Under the pieces are notes generated by a model that was not told where the DNA came from, did no database searches, and saw only the letters and a program-made list of their open reading frames with translations. DNA of 10,000 bases from NCBI GenBank assembly GCA_012295275.1, contig CM022676.1:8418586-8428585 (forward strand). The letters are read 5' to 3'. This DNA is from Chrysomallon squamiferum (Eukaryota > Mollusca > Gastropoda > Neomphalida > Peltospiridae). Positions 7,558 to 10,000 of this stretch are shown piece by piece; positions within the stretch are counted from its first letter, which is position 1, and every line of letters begins with the position of its first letter. The position numbers and the translations under genes are program-made.

Positions 7558-7724
7558 ACAGAAAGTCGATATACGAACTAACCTTTCATACAAGTGATGT
7601 TATGTATGCTGGGACGAACGCTAAGATATTTATCGCTCTGATTGGCAACAAAGGAACATCGTCAGTGTACACTCTTAAAGATAGTCAGTGCGACTTTGAG
7701 CGAAATATGACAAACGTATTCAAG
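7558..7724 (+). CDS. PLAT exon a
   Basis: Encodes the first half of the PLAT domain, from RKSIYELTFHTSD to DFERNMTNVFK. The acceptor is one of three nearby AG sites (7557, 7561 or 7565). The choice of 7557 is favoured because it gives a phase that fits the upstream candidate exon, but this is not certain. The donor is AAG followed by GTATTT at 7725, phase 0. Confidence 0.82.
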
Positions 7725-8156
7725 GTATTTTTAACTCTTCTTTCTTTACTGAATAAACACTACTGTATTCATTCTCTCTCACACCCTCTCACACTCTCCC
7801 TCACACTCTCTCTCTCATTATCTCTCTCAGGTGTTGACAAAACGTTTTTATTATCAGTTATACTGAACACATGTCGTTGCATACATGGGTATATGGCTGT
7901 TTGGAAGACATGTATGTATGTATGTATATGTGTGTTGTGTGTGTATGCACATATTTGTGTGTCTGTATGTATGTATGGGTATATTTGTATGTTTCTATAT
8001 ATAAACAAATGAACATACTCATATATTCCTAAGTACATAAAAGACACACCAACACATGTATGTAGATAGGTAGGTAGGTAAGTAAGTAGGTAGGTAATAA
8101 GCTACGTATCTAAGTATGTATTTATATACTTGTGTGTATGTGTGTGTGTATATATA

Positions 8157-8187
<31 letters not shown>

Positions 8188-8188
8188 G

Positions 8189-8263
<75 letters not shown>

Positions 8264-9738
8264 CAATGTTTCTATTTATTTGCAGTTAGAGGCAGAAAAC
8301 GTGGGTTTTGTGAAGGATATCATCATAGGACATGACAACAACGGGCTGTTTGCTGCCTGGCACCTCGACTGGGTAAATCAACAGACTACATTACAATACA
8401 TTAACTTACATTACGTAGCGTTTTGTTATCTTGTATTATATTATGTTATTTTTGTGACGTTATGCTATATTATATTATATTCTATTATATTATCTTATAT
8501 TATATTATATTACATTAAATTGCATTACGTAACGTTATGTTATCTTATATTATATTATGTCATTTATCTTACGTTATGCTATACTGTATAATATTATATT
8601 ATATTATATTACATTACATTACATTACATTACGTTATGTTATGTTATCTTATTTCATATCATATTATGTTATGTTCTGTTACATACACTACGCTATATAC
8701 ACTTCACTACACTACACTACATTACACTACACTACACTACACCACATTACATTACACTACACTACATTTCACTATACTACACTACAATACAATACACTAC
8801 ACTACACTACATTTCACTACACTACACTACACTACACCACATTACACTACACTACACTACATTTCACAACACTACACTACAATACACTGTACTACACTAC
8901 ACTACATTTCACTACACTACACTACACTACATTACATTACACTACACTACATTTCACTATACTACACTACACCACATTACATTACACTACACTACATTTC
9001 ACTACACTACACTACATTTCACTATACTACACTACACCACATTACATTACACTACACCACATTACACTACACTACACTACATTTCACTACACTACACTAC
9101 ACCACATTACATTACACTACACTACATTTCACTATACTACACTACAATACAATACACTACACTACACTACATTTCACTACACTACACTACAATACAATAC
9201 ACTACACTACACTACATTTCACTACACTACACTACACTACACTACAATACACTACACTACACTACATTTCACTACACTACACTACACTACAATACACTAC
9301 ACTACACTACATTTCACTACACTACACTACACTACACTACACTACACTACACTACATTTCACTACACTACACTACACTACACTACACTGTACTACACTAC
9401 ACTACACTACACTACACTACACTTCACTACACTACACTTCACTACACTACACTTCACTACACTATACTTTACTATACTATACTAATGCAGTATCACTAAT
9501 TCCTCTGGTCTTTAACAGGTTATTGTGGAGAAGTTTCTGGACGCAAACGAACAGAAGGAATACATATCGAAGCTAAGGGCAGACCCACATTGTCCTAGCG
9601 GAGTGTTTCGTAAATCTGGAGAAATCGCTCGACAACCTTTCTCTGTGTCATACTATTTCGAGTGCCAAAACTGGATAGACCAGAACAATCCAGCTAGAAA
9701 ACTTACGTGCCCTAAAGAAGAACTTAATTATGTAGATG
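7558..9738 (+). CDS. PLAT/LH2-domain protein (LOXHD1-like or lipoxygenase-like), partial, three exons seen
   Basis: Exons 7558-7724, 8286-8372 and 9519-9738 join in phase 0 to about 157 residues with no stop, forming one whole PLAT (polycystin-1/lipoxygenase/alpha-toxin) beta-sandwich. Family landmarks are in order: a first strand IYELTFHTSD, AGTNAKIFIALIGNKG (the GTDA-V-I-LFG-G motif), DFERNMTNVFKLEAEN, VGFVKDIIIGHDNNGLFAAW (the G-KKIRIGHDN-G--P-W signature), HLDWVIVE, and FECQNWID (the F-C-W motif near the domain end). PLAT domains bind lipids or membrane partners, often with calcium. The same domain occurs in LOXHD1 (many copies), animal lipoxygenases, polycystin-1 relatives and lipases, so full identity needs the exons to the right. 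About 25 extra residues between the VIVE strand and the FECQNW strand are unusual. The gene runs off the window: the last exon ends in phase 1 at donor GTAACC. Confidence 0.82.
7725..8285. repeat. Intron with CT-rich, TATG, GTAG, (TG)n and (GA)n blocks
   Basis: A 561-nt intron with GT-AG ends. It holds a CT/CACTCT-rich block at 7771-7830, TATG/TGTG sequence at 7910-8000, GTAG tetranucleotides at about 8060-8097, TG and TA dinucleotides at 8130-8192, and a pure (GA)n at 8194-8261 that ends only 24 bases before the next exon. The remaining 3' splice region TTTCTATTTATTTGCAG is a good acceptor. Confidence 0.88.
8286..8372 (+). CDS. PLAT exon b
   Basis: An 87-nt, 29-codon exon from LEAENVGFVK to AAWHLDW, carrying the most conserved PLAT segment IIIGHDNNG. 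It is flanked by TTTGCAG and by donor GTAAAT at 8373. Both introns are phase 0, so the exon is symmetrical, yet it is essential to the fold and skipping it would destroy the domain. Confidence 0.88.
8384..9485. repeat. Pentanucleotide satellite (TTATA to TTACA to CTACA)n with 45-nt higher-order period
   Basis: The intron 8373-9518 (1146 nt) is almost wholly a 5-bp tandem array. It changes along its length from TTATA/TTACG types (8384-8690) to CTACA types (8695-9485). TTTCA pentamers recur at mostly 45-nt spacing. The segment 8725-8831 is identical to 9085-9191 (offset 360). The His/Tyr/Thr-rich frames of over 300 codons are artefacts of a stop-free 5-bp repeat. Confidence 0.96.
9519..9738 (+). 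CDS. PLAT exon c
   Basis: Starts after TTTAACAG at 9518 with VIVEKF, the strand following the HLDW motif, and ends in phase 1 at GTAACC (9739). It holds a 25-30 residue polar insert with a cysteine (ADPHCPSG), then PFSVSYYFECQNWID, the closing PLAT strand and Trp motif, then ARKLTCPKEELNYVD leading into the next domain. Three cysteines lie within about 40 residues. Reading past the donor in frame reaches a stop at about 9804-9806, so splicing is expected. Confidence 0.82.
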
Positions 9739-10000
9739 GTAACCATAGATACTTACTTACTTATATACGTAACTGTAACAGATATATAATATTACTGTGT
9801 ATGTGATTCTTATACTTACTGCTTTTAATAACATACTACATGCATTCAAATAATTATACATGCACATATGTTCATAAACATTTATTTGTTAATATAATTT
9901 TAGATTAATTAATTAATTAATTTATTGTCTGTCTGTCTGTCTCTGTCTGCCTATCAGTGTGTCTGTCTGTCTCTGTCTGCCAGTGTCTGTGACTGTCTGT
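9739..10000. repeat. Start of next intron: AT-rich, (TTAA)n and (CTGT)n
   Basis: AT-rich sequence up to 9903 without recognised features, then TTAA repeats at about 9904-9923, then a CTGT/CTCTGT tetranucleotide array from about 9927 to the window end. In this array a roughly 25-base block (core GTCTGTCTGTCTCTG) is duplicated. The array continues beyond the window. Confidence 0.85.

Noticed and set aside
7291-7600. Cys/Val/Tyr-rich frames of about 90 codons
   Set aside because: TG/TATG repeat translation in several frames at once. Only the segment from about 7558 in one frame has PLAT homology.
7831-7890. Possible extra PLAT exon after the strong acceptor TATCTCTCTCAG at 7819-7830
   Set aside because: In the required phase it hits a stop after 11 codons, and exons 7724 and 8286 already join to a continuous PLAT motif. 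At most a cryptic or poison site.
5236-9485. CRISPR-like or telomere-like arrays
   Set aside because: Units are 5-8 bp with no unique spacers, and none matches a telomeric repeat such as TTAGGG. They are satellites.
8537-9576. His/Tyr/Thr-rich reading frames of 320 and 339 codons
   Set aside because: Artefacts of the CTACA pentamer array inside the PLAT intron. Only the end of one of them overlaps real exon sequence, and in a different frame.

Overview
This is eukaryotic, almost certainly animal, DNA. Genes are split by GT-AG introns, the intergenic and intronic DNA is AT-rich and loaded with simple repeats, and there are no bacterial-style operons. The encoded families (an NaGLT1/MFSD4B-type transporter and a PLAT/LH2-domain protein) together with the heavy microsatellite load fit an invertebrate, most plausibly a lophotrochozoan such as a mollusc. 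That placement is an inference; nothing in the window proves the species.

Layout. Bases 1-1004: a (GT)n/(TC)n block, about 390 bases of unique sequence with promoter-like motifs, then a trinucleotide GAT/AAT/AAC tract. Bases 1005-3837: a complete three-exon gene on the + strand for a 520-residue, 12-helix major facilitator transporter of the sodium-dependent glucose transporter 1 type. Its second intron is a decaying 21-nt minisatellite with a three-unit higher-order pattern. Its large third exon is GC- and CpG-rich. A 3' UTR with an AATAAA signal follows. Bases 4090-4350 are TATC- and CA-type repeats. Bases 4380-4880 are unique sequence with a tight cluster of textbook transcription-factor motifs and a possible non-coding first exon. 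Bases 4890-6866 are simple repeats dominated by a 1.6-kb satellite of 8-bp units. Bases 7001-7143 hold a possible coding exon of unknown family.

Bases 7558-9738 carry three well-supported exons of a PLAT-domain protein (LOXHD1-like or lipoxygenase-like), joined in phase 0. They are separated by one intron full of TG/GA repeats and one filled by a pentanucleotide satellite with a 45-nt higher-order period. The protein continues beyond the right edge. The two genes lie head to tail on the + strand and show no obvious functional link.

The very long low-complexity reading frames in the satellites are artefacts of repeats that lack stop codons. The most interesting structure is the higher-order organisation of three separate tandem arrays, two of which fill introns from close to the 5' splice site, and the regulatory-motif cluster at 4473-4548. 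No mobile-element coding sequence, CRISPR array, rRNA or convincing tRNA gene was seen.
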